64,000 nt of DNA from Eubacteriaceae bacterium (GTDB lineage Bacteria; Bacillota; Clostridia; Lachnospirales; Lachnospiraceae): assembly GCA_902363805.1 (NCBI GenBank), contig CABJBF010000002.1, forward strand, positions 310,001 through 374,000, written 5' to 3'. A model generated the notes under the pieces. That model was not told the DNA's origin. It did not search any database and saw only the letters and a list, made by a program, of their open reading frames with translations. This document shows positions 17,300 through 25,449 of the stretch, piece by piece. The translations under genes were made by a program, and so were the position numbers. Positions within the stretch are counted from its first letter, which is position 1. Each line of letters begins with the position of its first letter.

Positions 17300-18947
17300 A
17301 GTCAAAGTAGGTTCTATGGAAAAAGAATATACAAGTAAGACAACATTGTATGAAATTGCTAAAGATTTTAAAAATCAGTATTCAAATGATATTGTTTTAG
17401 CAGAATGCGATGGAGTTTTGTGTGAATTATCAAAGAAAGTTGATGAAGACTGTGAAGTTAAGTTTATTACAACTGATACTAAGATTGGTAATGACTGTTA
17501 CAGACGTTCTATGACATTTTTAATGATGAAAGCATTTTACAAAGTGTGTGACGGTGAGAACATAGACAAAATATCAGTACAGTATTCTGTAAGTAAAGGA
17601 TATTTTTGTCGAATTTATGGAAAAGTTACAGTTACGCAGAAATTGCTTGATAGTGTTGAAGCTGAAATGAGAGGCTTAGTTGAAAAAGATGTTCTTATAA
17701 CAAAGGAATCCTTGCCGACAGATGAAGCGATTAAGCTTTTCGGAGAACTTGGAATGTATGACAAGGAAAATTTATTTAAGTACAGAAGATCATCCCGTGT
17801 AAATGTATATCATATGGGTGGATTCGATGATTACTATTATGGATATATGACATATTCAACAGGAGTACTTAAATATTTTAAATTAATACAATATGACAAT
17901 GGGTTTGTGCTTCAGATGCCTACAAAAGAAGAGCCTGATAAGGTGCCTGAATTTAAACCACAGGAAAAGGTATTTGAAGTATTAAAGGAAGCTACACAGT
18001 GGGGAGAGATGATGGGGGTTCCTACAATTGGAGCCGTAAATGACAAAATAACAAATGGAACAATCGGAAATATTATGCTTGTTCAGGAAGCTTTGCAGGA
18101 AAAGAAAATTGCTGACATTGCGACAGAAATAGCGAATAGACAGGGTGTTAAATTTGTTATGATAGCAGGTCCTTCATCCTCAGGTAAGACTTCATTTTCA
18201 CATAGATTATCAATTCAGCTTATGGCACAGGGATTAAAGCCACATCCAATTCCGGTTGATAACTTCTTTAAAAATAGAGAAGATACTCCGGTAGATGAAG
18301 ATGGAAAGTTAGATTATGAAGTGATTGAAGCTTTAGATGTAAAGTTGTTTAACGAGATTATGGAGCAACTTTTAAAAGGTGAAAAGGTTGAAATGCCTGA
18401 ATTTAATTTCGTTACAGGAAAAAGAGAGTATCACAAAGATTATTTGAAACTTAATGATGACGATATTCTTGTTATAGAAGGAATTCATTGCCTTAATGAT
18501 AAGATGTCATATTCATTGCCAAATGAATCTAAATTTAAAATTTATGTAAGTGCACTTACACCACTTAATGTAGATGAACATAATAGAATTCCTACAACGG
18601 ATTTACGTCTTATAAGAAGAATTGTAAGGGATGCAAGAACAAGAGGCACATCTGCTGCAGCAACTATAGAAATGTGGCACCGCGTAAGAAGAGGAGAGGA
18701 AAATAATATTTTCCCATATCAGGAATGTGCAGATGCGATATTTAATTCAGCGTTAGTTTATGAACTTGCGGTACTTAAGCAGTATGCTGAACCGGCATTG
18801 TTTAGTGTGCCAAAAGATGCAGAAGAATATTTAGAAGCAAAAAGACTTCTTAAGTTTTTAGATTATGTTGTTGGAACTTCAAATGAGAATGTTCCAAACA
18901 ATTCTTTGCTTAGGGAATTTACAGGTGGAAGTTGCTTTAAAGTATGA
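17292..18947 (+). CDS. TGS-domain nucleoside kinase (uridine kinase-like)
   Basis: 551 residues. The N-terminal 60-70 residues resemble the TGS/ubiquitin-like domain of threonyl-tRNA synthetase, followed by a ThrRS second-domain-like region, and then a P-loop kinase of the phosphoribulokinase/uridine kinase family with GPSSSGKTSFSHR at about 292-304 and the PVDNFFKNR block. Such fusion proteins occur widely in Clostridia and are annotated as nucleoside kinases that probably phosphorylate uridine or cytidine. The coding start overlaps the end of trmK by eight bases. The stop lies 23 bases before rnpB. Confidence 0.88.
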   Translation: MVKVKVGSMEKEYTSKTTLYEIAKDFKNQYSNDIVLAECDGVLCELSKKVDEDCEVKFITTDTKIGNDCYRRSMTFLMMKAFYKVCDGENIDKISVQYSVSKGYFCRIYGKVTVTQKLLDSVEAEMRGLVEKDVLITKESLPTDEAIKLFGELGMYDKENLFKYRRSSRVNVYHMGGFDDYYYGYMTYSTGVLKYFKLIQYDNGFVLQMPTKEEPDKVPEFKPQEKVFEVLKEATQWGEMMGVPTIGAVNDKITNGTIGNIMLVQEALQEKKIADIATEIANRQGVKFVMIAGPSSSGKTSFSHRLSIQLMAQGLKPHPIPVDNFFKNREDTPVDEDGKLDYEVIEALDVKLFNEIMEQLLKGEKVEMPEFNFVTGKREYHKDYLKLNDDDILVIEGIHCLNDKMSYSLPNESKFKIYVSALTPLNVDEHNRIPTTDLRLIRRIVRDARTRGTSAAATIEMWHRVRRGEENNIFPYQECADAIFNSALVYELAVLKQYAEPALFSVPKDAEEYLEAKRLLKFLDYVVGTSNENVPNNSLLREFTGGSCFKV

Positions 18948-18970
18948 TTTATGATATTGTAGTTATTTGT

Positions 18971-19313
18971 GAGTAGGATAAATGGTCGCGGATGCTATTG
19001 CCGAAAGGACGCAGACGAGGAAAGTCCGGGCTTCATAGGGCAGGATGCCGGCTAACGGCCGGTGGAGGTGACTCCCAGGAAAGTGCAACAGAGAGCAGAC
19101 CGCCGGATATTCTCCGGTAAGGGTGAAAGGGCAGTGTAAGAGACTACCGCCTTTTTGGTAACAGAAAGGGCATTGTAAACCCCATTCGAAGCAAGACTGA
19201 ACAGAAAGCATAAAGTGGCCCGCTTGCTTTCGGGTAGGTCGCTTGAACATATTGGCAACAATATGTCTAGATAGATGACCATTCATGACATAACCCGGCT
19301 TACAGTCCTACTC
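18971..19313 (+). ncRNA. rnpB: RNase P RNA (bacterial type A)
   Basis: The catalytic RNA of RNase P, which removes tRNA 5' leaders. Ends pair as GAGTAGGA (18971) with TCCTACTC (19313). The universal P4 strands are present: GAGGAAAGTCCGGGC near 19016 and the 3' partner region at ACATAACCCGGCTTACAG. The J11/12-like ACAGAGAGCAGACCGCC and AGGGTGAAAGGG segments are also canonical. ORFs readable on the opposite strand are artefacts. Confidence 0.97.
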
Positions 19314-19321
19314 ATTAATAT

Positions 19322-19353
19322 AAAAAAATCAGCCAACCCGGCTGATTTTTTTA
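19322..19353. terminator. Terminator shared by rnpB and pyrI
   Basis: AAAAAAATCAGCC-AACC-GGCTGATTTTTTT, a near-perfect hairpin with A and T flanks, placed between the converging rnpB and pyrI. Confidence 0.92.
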
Positions 19354-19363
19354 TTTGCATAGA

Positions 19364-19804
19364 TTATAATTTTTCCCAAAGAATTCCCTGTTTTTCTTCA
19401 CAGTATTTACAACTGTATAATCCTTTTTCTTTATCAGTTAATATAAATATGTGTTTTAATTCCTGCTCGATAGAAGTAATGCAACGAGGGTTTTTACAGT
19501 GAAGAACATTTGTGATTGAATCAGGTAAATGTAATTCTTTTTTATCTGTTAAAACACCGTCTTTTATAATATTTACTGTTATATTGTGGTCGATAAATCC
19601 TAAAACATCAAAATCAACAATGTCTAAAGGTCCTTCGACTTTAATTATATCTTTTTTGCCCATAACAGCACTACGTGCATTTTTTATAATGGCAACCTGA
19701 TAATCTAATTTGTCTAATCCAAGGTATTTGTAAATTGCCATTGCACGACCTGCCTGAATGTGGTCTAATACAAATCCGTTGTTAATCTGGTCTACATTTA
19801 TCAT
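19364..19804 (-). CDS. pyrI: Aspartate carbamoyltransferase regulatory subunit
   Basis: 146 residues. PyrI binds nucleotide effectors (CTP, ATP) and assembles with PyrB into the allosteric ATCase. The N-terminal allosteric domain is [19 protein letters not shown]; the C-terminal zinc domain has Cys103, Cys108, Cys132 and Cys135. The ATG overlaps the pyrB stop (ATGA), so the two chains are co-translated. A separate pyrI is common in Clostridia but missing in Bacillus. Confidence 0.96.
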   Translation of the reverse strand: MINVDQINNGFVLDHIQAGRAMAIYKYLGLDKLDYQVAIIKNARSAVMGKKDIIKVEGPLDIVDFDVLGFIDHNITVNIIKDGVLTDKKELHLPDSITNVLHCKNPRCITSIEQELKHIFILTDKEKGLYSCKYCEEKQGILWEKL

Positions 19805-20715
19805 ATTTTCACCTCCAAAAGTGTGAGAATAAGAGCCATACGAACGTAAACTCCGTATTGAACCTGCTTAAAATATACAGCACGTGGGTCGTCATCTACC
19901 TCAACAGATATTTCATTTACACGAGGAAGTGGATGAAGTACGAGCATATCTTCTTTAGCAAGTTCCATTTTTCTTTTATCTAAAATATAACTGTCTTTCA
20001 TTCTAATATAGTCTTCTTCGTTAAAGAAACGTTCCTTTTGTACACGTGTCATGTATAAAATATCTAAGTCACTCATAACATCTTCAAGTTTTGTCACTTC
20101 TTTAAAAGGTGCACCGGCTTTTGTTAAGTTTTCTCTTATATATTCTGGAACTCGTAATTCCGGTGGTGAGATAAGAACAAATGATATATTTTCATATCTT
20201 AAAAGTGCATTTATAAGTGAATGAACTGTTCGTCCGAATTTTAAGTCACCACAAAGACCGATTGTGAGATTGTTTAAACGTCCTTTTAAGGATCTTATTG
20301 TCATTAAATCTGTGAGAGTCTGAGTTGGATGCTGATGTCCGCCATCACCTGCGTTGATTACGGGAATAGATGATTTAGATGCTGCAACTAAAGGAGCACC
20401 TTCTTTAGGATGACGCATTGCACAAATATCAGCGTAACATGAAATAATTCGAATAGTATCAGAAACACTTTCTCCTTTGGAGGCTGAACTTGAATCAGCT
20501 GAAGAAAATCCTAAAACACTGCCACCTAAGTTAATCATGGCAGCCTCAAAACTAAGACGTGTTCTTGTACTTGGTTCATAGAATAAAGTAGCGATTTTTT
20601 TACCTTTGCAGGCTTCTTTATATTTGTCTGGGTTCTTTTCAATGTCAGATGCAAGATCAAGTAAATCGTCAAGCTCTTCTACAGAAAAATCCAGAGGACT
20701 AATTAAATGTCGCAT
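19801..20715 (-). CDS. pyrB: Aspartate carbamoyltransferase catalytic subunit
   Basis: 304 residues from ATG 20715, seven bases after AAGGAGG; an upstream extension is open but has no SD. It condenses carbamoyl phosphate with aspartate in pyrimidine synthesis, using the product of the carB gene at the start of the window. Visible signatures are [13 protein letters not shown] (carbamoyl-phosphate binding), the HPTQTLTDL block and HPLPRVNEI with the aspartate-binding arginine. It forms an operon with pyrI, transcribed from a likely promoter at 20750-20778. Confidence 0.97.
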   Translation of the reverse strand: MRHLISPLDFSVEELDDLLDLASDIEKNPDKYKEACKGKKIATLFYEPSTRTRLSFEAAMINLGGSVLGFSSADSSSASKGESVSDTIRIISCYADICAMRHPKEGAPLVAASKSSIPVINAGDGGHQHPTQTLTDLMTIRSLKGRLNNLTIGLCGDLKFGRTVHSLINALLRYENISFVLISPPELRVPEYIRENLTKAGAPFKEVTKLEDVMSDLDILYMTRVQKERFFNEEDYIRMKDSYILDKRKMELAKEDMLVLHPLPRVNEISVEVDDDPRAVYFKQVQYGVYVRMALILTLLEVKI

Positions 20716-20749
20716 AAGTTCCTCCTTATCCAATTTTTTTCTACACAAT

Positions 20750-20778
20750 ATGATAATGTAATAAGACAAAATATTCAA
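20750..20778 (-). promoter_or_regulatory. Putative pyrBI promoter
   Basis: On the minus strand TTGAAT (20778-20773), a 17-base spacer and TATCAT (20755-20750). It lies 35 bases upstream of the pyrB start. No attenuator or PyrR-type leader is visible in the short 5' region. Confidence 0.45.
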
Positions 20779-20846
20779 GTAAAAAAGTGCAAAAATATAC
20801 AGAAAAATAGAAAAGATTTTAAAGTAAAAAAAAACTAGTGGAAAAG

Positions 20847-20875
20847 TTCGTGAAAAAACGAAAATGTGATATAAT
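20847..20875 (+). promoter_or_regulatory. Putative promoter for the nucleoside phosphorylase
   Basis: TTCGTG, 17 bases, then a perfect TATAAT at 20870-20875. The -35 is weak, but the -10 and an AT-rich 5' region fit. The mRNA leader would be about 110 bases. Confidence 0.4.
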
Positions 20876-20993
20876 TAAATCTGATTTCCTTTAAATATAA
20901 AAATGAATTTGAGTCTTTATAATAGATGTAATTGATAAAAATAGTGATTGAGATAATTTAGTAGTTATTTAATTTAGAAGGATGGTGTATATT

Positions 20994-21824
20994 ATGGAAT
21001 TATTTTATGAAACAATAGAAAAAATGTGTACACAGGTAAAAGAAAAACTATCATTAAAAGAATTTTGCAAAAATGAAGAAATAACGGCCATAATTTTAGG
21101 CTCAGGATTAGGTGGGTTCGCTAATAATATAGAAGATGTAAAGAGCATTAAGTATAGTGAGATAGAAGGTTTCCCTATAACGACAAATACAGGACATAAG
21201 GGAAGGATGCTTTTTGGCTATATAAATAATAAGGCGGTAATAGTAATGGAGGGAAGAATTCATTATTATGAAGGATATAGCATGAAAGAAGTAGTGACTC
21301 CAATATATTTTATGAAATTAATGGGAACTAAAAAAATAATACTTACAAATGCTGCAGGCGGTATAGAAGACAACTTTGAAGTAGGAAATCTTATGATGAT
21401 TACAGATCACATTACTTCATTTGTTCCGTCACCTTTAATTGGAAAAAATGATGAAAGATTTGGCCTAAGATTTCCTGATATGTCATGCGTATATAATAAA
21501 GAATTGCAACAGGTAATTAGAAGCGTGGCGGATAGAGAGAATATTGAATTAAAAGAAGGTGTTTATTTGCAGACTACCGGACCTAATTATGAAACTCCTG
21601 CAGAAATACAAATGTATAAAAAGCTTGGAGCAGATGCAGTTGGAATGAGTACAGCAGTTGAAGCAATGGTTGCAAATTACCTTCAAATAAAAGTGTGTGG
21701 TATAAGTTGCATAACAAATAAAGCAGCAGGCTTGTCAGATAAGGAATTAAATGATGAAGAGGTTAAAGAAGTAGCTTCTAAAGTGGCTAAAGATTTTGAA
21801 ACCCTCTTAAAGGGAATTATATAG
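20994..21824 (+). CDS. Purine nucleoside phosphorylase (class II, trimeric type)
   Basis: 276 residues from ATG 20994; an in-frame ATG at 20982 directly abuts GAAGG and leaves no spacer. It splits inosine or guanosine with phosphate into base and ribose 1-phosphate (purine salvage). Signatures: LGSGLGGFANN (phosphate binding), the GHKGR loop, MEGRIHYYEGYS, LTNAAGG, TGPNYETPAEI, GMSTAVEAMVA and CITNKAAGL. It is monocistronic and ends at a strong bidirectional terminator. Confidence 0.93.
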   Translation: MELFYETIEKMCTQVKEKLSLKEFCKNEEITAIILGSGLGGFANNIEDVKSIKYSEIEGFPITTNTGHKGRMLFGYINNKAVIVMEGRIHYYEGYSMKEVVTPIYFMKLMGTKKIILTNAAGGIEDNFEVGNLMMITDHITSFVPSPLIGKNDERFGLRFPDMSCVYNKELQQVIRSVADRENIELKEGVYLQTTGPNYETPAEIQMYKKLGADAVGMSTAVEAMVANYLQIKVCGISCITNKAAGLSDKELNDEEVKEVASKVAKDFETLLKGII

Positions 21825-21830
21825 AATAGA

Positions 21831-21864
21831 AAATGCCGGGAGATTAAATCCCGGCACTTTTTTA
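21831..21864. terminator. Bidirectional terminator
   Basis: AAATGCCGGG-AGATTAAAT-CCCGGCA followed by CTTTTTT. It separates the phosphorylase gene from the convergent transporter gene. Confidence 0.9.
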
Positions 21865-23148
21865 TTGCTCCTGTTCATCAGGGTTATCTTTCTTTATAGG
21901 ATGTATTGTAATTCGAACAGAGTCGATACGTTTATCATCCATTTTTTCTACTTTTAATGTGCAGTTACCAATAGTAACACTGTCGCCAATATCAGGAAGA
22001 CGCTCAAGGTTTTCGATTATGAGCCCGCCAATTGACTCGTAATGCTCAGAATCAATATCTAACCCTAACTGATCGTTTAAATCATCAAGGTTGATAGAAC
22101 CTTCAACGATATATTGATTTTCATTTATTTTTCTAATGACACGTTTTTCGTCATCATCAAATTCGTCTCGTATTTCACCAACAATCTCTTCGATAATATC
22201 TTCAAGTGTAATCAACCCTTCAGCTAAACCATATTCATCAAGAACAATACATAGACTTGTGTCGTTATCACGCATTTCAATAAGAAGATTGTTAAGTTCT
22301 TTTTGTGCGTAAGTATAATAAGGCTCACGCATTAATTCTTCAAGTTTGAAATTATCTTTTGTGACATGATTAATAATCATATCTTTGATATTTATAACAC
22401 CTATTATATTGTCAGTGCTGTCTTTATAAACAGGAATTCGTGTAAATTTATCACGTTTAACTAAATCTAACAATTCATCGTAAGTTGTAGTAGTACTTAT
22501 CATTGATATGTCAACCTTTGGAACCATGATGTCTTTAGCTCTTGCATCACCAAAATCAAACACATTGTTAATCATGTCTAATTCTTCGGACTCGATGATT
22601 CCTTCTTCCTGACTTACATCCATAATTGTTCTTAATTCATCTTCTGTAAAATGAGAAGATTTTGATGACGTATCAACACGTAATATCATTAAAATTAATT
22701 TTGAAAAATTATCAATTATAAAAATGATAGGAGTTAAAACAAACATAAGGATTGAAATAACTCTTGCATATGAAAGTGCTACATTTTCTGAATGAATTCC
22801 GGCGATTGTTTTAGGAATTATTTCACCGAAAATCAATACAACAAAAGTAAGAACGAATGTACCGATACTTACATATATATTTCCAAATACATTTTGTACA
22901 AATAAAGTGGAAATAGCAGAGGCACCTATATTTACTATGTTGTTTCCTATTAAAACGGTGCTAAGCATTTTTGACTGATGTTTTATTACTTTATCAAGGA
23001 TAATGGCACGTTTATTGCCATCATCAACTAACATACGAATACGCATCTTATTAACTGTTGTTAAAGCTGTTTCTGCAGATGAAAAAAATGCAGATAGTAA
23101 AATTAAAACTAATAATACACATAGCATAGCTATGTCACTGGGTCCCAC
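21862..23148 (-). CDS. CNNM/CorC-type hemolysin-family membrane protein
   Basis: 428 residues. N-terminal DUF21/CNNM transmembrane domain (four helices, starting AMLCVLLVLILLSAFFSSAE and containing LIGNNIVNIGASA), then two CBS domains (IMVPKVDISMIS and VLDEYGLAEGLITLEDIIEE) and a C-terminal CorC/HlyC-like domain (YIVEGSINLDDLNDQLGL). Family members are linked to Mg2+ or Co2+ export; the CBS pair senses adenine nucleotides. The start is GTG 23148, seven bases after AAGGAG. Monocistronic. The name hemolysin is historical and does not imply haemolysis. Confidence 0.9.
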   Translation of the reverse strand: MGPSDIAMLCVLLVLILLSAFFSSAETALTTVNKMRIRMLVDDGNKRAIILDKVIKHQSKMLSTVLIGNNIVNIGASAISTLFVQNVFGNIYVSIGTFVLTFVVLIFGEIIPKTIAGIHSENVALSYARVISILMFVLTPIIFIIDNFSKLILMILRVDTSSKSSHFTEDELRTIMDVSQEEGIIESEELDMINNVFDFGDARAKDIMVPKVDISMISTTTTYDELLDLVKRDKFTRIPVYKDSTDNIIGVINIKDMIINHVTKDNFKLEELMREPYYTYAQKELNNLLIEMRDNDTSLCIVLDEYGLAEGLITLEDIIEEIVGEIRDEFDDDEKRVIRKINENQYIVEGSINLDDLNDQLGLDIDSEHYESIGGLIIENLERLPDIGDSVTIGNCTLKVEKMDDKRIDSVRITIHPIKKDNPDEQEQ

Positions 23149-23338
23149 AATATCACTCCTTAATTAAATAAATATTTATGTACTTAATTCTATGCGTACA
23201 TTTAGGATATTGTACAAAATACTAAACTTGATGTCAAGAATGGCAGATATTTTCCTTCTTAAATAAAAATGTATTACAAATAGTTATATTTTATAAATAA
23301 TGAAATAGAATTGTAAAAAAGCAAAATTGGAAAACAAA

Positions 23339-23695
23339 ATGAAAGAAACAGTTTTATCAATAATTAAGGTGATTTTTGCACAATTAGTACTTACAGCAGT
23401 TGCTATATTGCTGGCTTCATTTATTACATATAAATTAAAAGTAAATGATTTTGGGTACAAAGTAATAGTAATGGTAGTATATGGGATAGTTACTTTTATT
23501 GGTGGGATGATTATAGGAAAAGTAAAAAACAAAAGGAAGTTTTTATGGGGAGCGCTGACAGGTGGAATTTATATAGGAATGATAATGATTGTGGCATTTG
23601 CAATAGCACATAATGGAGAGTCTAGTGTGGTGAAAATGGTACCAGCTTTAATAACTTCATTAGTAGGTGGAATGCTTGGAGGAATGGCAGGGTGA
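23339..23695 (+). CDS. TIGR04086-type four-helix membrane protein
   Basis: 118 residues from ATG 23339; an in-frame TTG at 23327 could add four residues, and no strong SD is seen for either. Four hydrophobic helices: IIKVIFAQLVLTAVAILLAS, VIVMVVYGIVTFIGGMIIG, ALTGGIYIGMIMIVAFAIA and VPALITSLVGGMLGGMAG. This is the profile of the TIGR04086 family, which is typically found next to yajC and the SCIFF genes in Clostridia. The gene lies 120 bases before scfA. Molecular function unknown. Confidence 0.72.
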   Translation: MKETVLSIIKVIFAQLVLTAVAILLASFITYKLKVNDFGYKVIVMVVYGIVTFIGGMIIGKVKNKRKFLWGALTGGIYIGMIMIVAFAIAHNGESSVVKMVPALITSLVGGMLGGMAG

Positions 23696-23746
23696 TGTAG
23701 GAAAAACAGTATGAAAAAACGTTTTAACTGTATAGTAAAAAATAGT

Positions 23747-23774
23747 TTGAAAAAATATATTCATGTGTTATAAT
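23747..23774 (+). promoter_or_regulatory. Promoter for scfA
   Basis: TTGAAA at 23747-23752, a 16-base spacer and a perfect TATAAT at 23769-23774, 43 bases before the scfA start codon and directly after the TIGR04086 gene. This would give the peptide precursor its own strong transcription. Confidence 0.65.
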
Positions 23775-23816
23775 ATTTTTTGAATTGTACAAAAATAAAT
23801 GAACTGGAGGAATATC

Positions 23817-23957
23817 ATGAAACATATTAAGACATTAACATCAAAAACATTAAAGGAAACAATGAAAAAAGGTGGATGTGGCGAATGTCAGACATCATGT
23901 CAGTCAGCATGCAAGACTAGCTGTACAGTAGGAAATCAGACTTGCGAAAACAAATAA
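23817..23957 (+). CDS. scfA: SCIFF (six-cysteine) ranthipeptide precursor
   Basis: A 46-residue peptide, too short for usual ORF cut-offs. The leader is MKHIKTLTSKTLKETMKKGG; the core holds six cysteines at 21, 24, 28, 32, 36 and 43, with threonine/serine residues between them, the SCIFF (six cysteines in forty-five) pattern. ScfB joins a cysteine sulfur to a threonine carbon in such peptides. The SD is TGGAGG at 23804-23809, seven bases before ATG. It is separated from scfB by a 36-base hairpin. The biological role of SCIFF peptides is not established. Confidence 0.96.
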   Translation: MKHIKTLTSKTLKETMKKGGCGECQTSCQSACKTSCTVGNQTCENK

Positions 23958-23975
23958 TTTTATAATGAAGTATGT

Positions 23976-24011
23976 CTATAACAGAGCCGACGTTTGTCGA
24001 CTCTGTTATAG
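23976..24011 (+). promoter_or_regulatory. Hairpin between scfA and scfB
   Basis: CTATAACAGAG (23976-23986) pairs with CTCTGTTATAG (24001-24011), with GAC/GTC inside. No T run follows (TGCGTTATTG), so it is not a classic terminator. It may stabilise the 3' end of scfA mRNA or attenuate read-through so that precursor exceeds maturase. Confidence 0.6.
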
Positions 24012-24073
24012 TGCGTTATTGCATAAACTTTAAAAAATTATGACATACCATTAAATGGAGAGGAGAAAATACA

Positions 24074-25432
24074 GTGATTCACCAGTATAAAAGTAATGGT
24101 TATAATATCGTATTAGATGTAGAAAGTGGAGCAGTTCATGTTGTAGACGACATTACATACGATGTTATTTCATTATATGAGGGGAATTCTGCTGATGAAA
24201 TAGTATCTAAATTAAAATCATCATACAATATGGATGAGATAAGAGAATGTATTTCAGAAGTAAAGGAACTCGTTGAAGATGGGCAGCTGTTTACAGAGGA
24301 TATTTACGAACCATTTGTGGAGAAATTTAAAGAAAAGAGACAGACAGTTGTAAAGGCATTATGCCTTCACATAGCACATGACTGTAATCTTGCCTGCAAA
24401 TATTGTTTTGCAGAAGAAGGTGAATATCATGGAAGAAGAGCATTAATGAGTTTTGAAGTTGGAAAGAAAGCTTTAGATTTCCTTGTTGCTAATTCAGGTA
24501 ACAGAGTTAATCTTGAAGTTGACTTTTTTGGCGGAGAACCATTGATGAACTGGGATGTAGTTAAGCAGTTAGTTGCGTATGGTCGTTCATTAGAAAAACC
24601 AAATAACAAGAAATTTAGATTTACTCTTACAACAAACGGAGTTCTGTTAAACGATGAGGTAATGGAATTCGTAAATAAAGAAATGTCTAATGTTGTATTA
24701 AGTCTTGACGGAAGAAAAGAAGTAAACGACAGAATGCGTCCGTTTAGAACAGGAAAAGGCAGTTATGATTTGATAGTGCCTAAATTCCAGAAACTAGCAG
24801 AAAGCAGAAATCAGACAAATTACTATATTAGAGGAACATTTACAAGAAATAATTTAGATTTTTCAGAAGATGTTAAGCATTTTGCTGATTTAGGATTTAA
24901 GCAGATGTCAATAGAACCTGTAGTCGGACCGGAAGAAGACCCATACTCGATTAGAGAACAGGATCTTCCACAGATTATGGAGGAATATGACAAGTTAGCC
25001 CTTGAATATATTGATCGATACAAGAAAGGAAATGGATTTAATTTCTTCCACTTTATGATTGATTTGACACAGGGACCTTGTGTTTATAAGAGATTGTCAG
25101 GATGTGGTTCGGGAACGGAATATCTGGCAGTAACGCCATGGGGTGATTTCTATCCATGTCACCAATTTGTTGGAAATGAAGATTTCCTTATGGGAAATGT
25201 AGATGAAGGAATTATAAAACCTGAGATTGTAAAAGAATTTGGCAATTGCAATGTATATTCTAAAGAAAAATGTAAAAATTGTTTTGCTAAGTTTTATTGC
25301 AGTGGTGGTTGTGCAGCTAATTCTTACAATTTCCATGGCACAATTAATGATGCATATGACATTGGATGTGAAATGCAAAGAAAAAGAGTGGAATGCTCTA
25401 TAATGATAAAAGCAGCGTTAGCTGATGAATAA
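24074..25432 (+). CDS. scfB: SCIFF peptide radical SAM maturase
   Basis: 452 residues. The start is GTG 24074, preceded by GGAGAGGAGA. The N-terminal ~90 residues form the peptide-recognition region (PqqD-like RRE). The radical SAM CX3CX2C motif is at Cys104, Cys108 and Cys111 (DCNLACKYCFAEEG). The C-terminal SPASM/twitch domain holds further cysteines (GPCVYKRLSGCGSGTEY, WGDFYPCHQF, CKNCFAKFYCSGGCAAN) for two auxiliary [4Fe-4S] clusters. It makes thioether cross-links in the scfA product. It lies 116 bases after scfA and 17 bases before secDF. Confidence 0.96.
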   Translation: MIHQYKSNGYNIVLDVESGAVHVVDDITYDVISLYEGNSADEIVSKLKSSYNMDEIRECISEVKELVEDGQLFTEDIYEPFVEKFKEKRQTVVKALCLHIAHDCNLACKYCFAEEGEYHGRRALMSFEVGKKALDFLVANSGNRVNLEVDFFGGEPLMNWDVVKQLVAYGRSLEKPNNKKFRFTLTTNGVLLNDEVMEFVNKEMSNVVLSLDGRKEVNDRMRPFRTGKGSYDLIVPKFQKLAESRNQTNYYIRGTFTRNNLDFSEDVKHFADLGFKQMSIEPVVGPEEDPYSIREQDLPQIMEEYDKLALEYIDRYKKGNGFNFFHFMIDLTQGPCVYKRLSGCGSGTEYLAVTPWGDFYPCHQFVGNEDFLMGNVDEGIIKPEIVKEFGNCNVYSKEKCKNCFAKFYCSGGCAANSYNFHGTINDAYDIGCEMQRKRVECSIMIKAALADE

Positions 25433-25449
25433 GAAAGAGGTTTTATAAA

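Noticed and set aside
18963..19286. ORFs on the minus strand opposite RNase P RNA
   Set aside because: The region is fully explained by rnpB, and the ORFs have no ribosome binding sites.
24001..24011. Calling the scfA-scfB hairpin a terminator
   Set aside because: No T-run follows the stem, and scfB must be expressed from upstream or by read-through.
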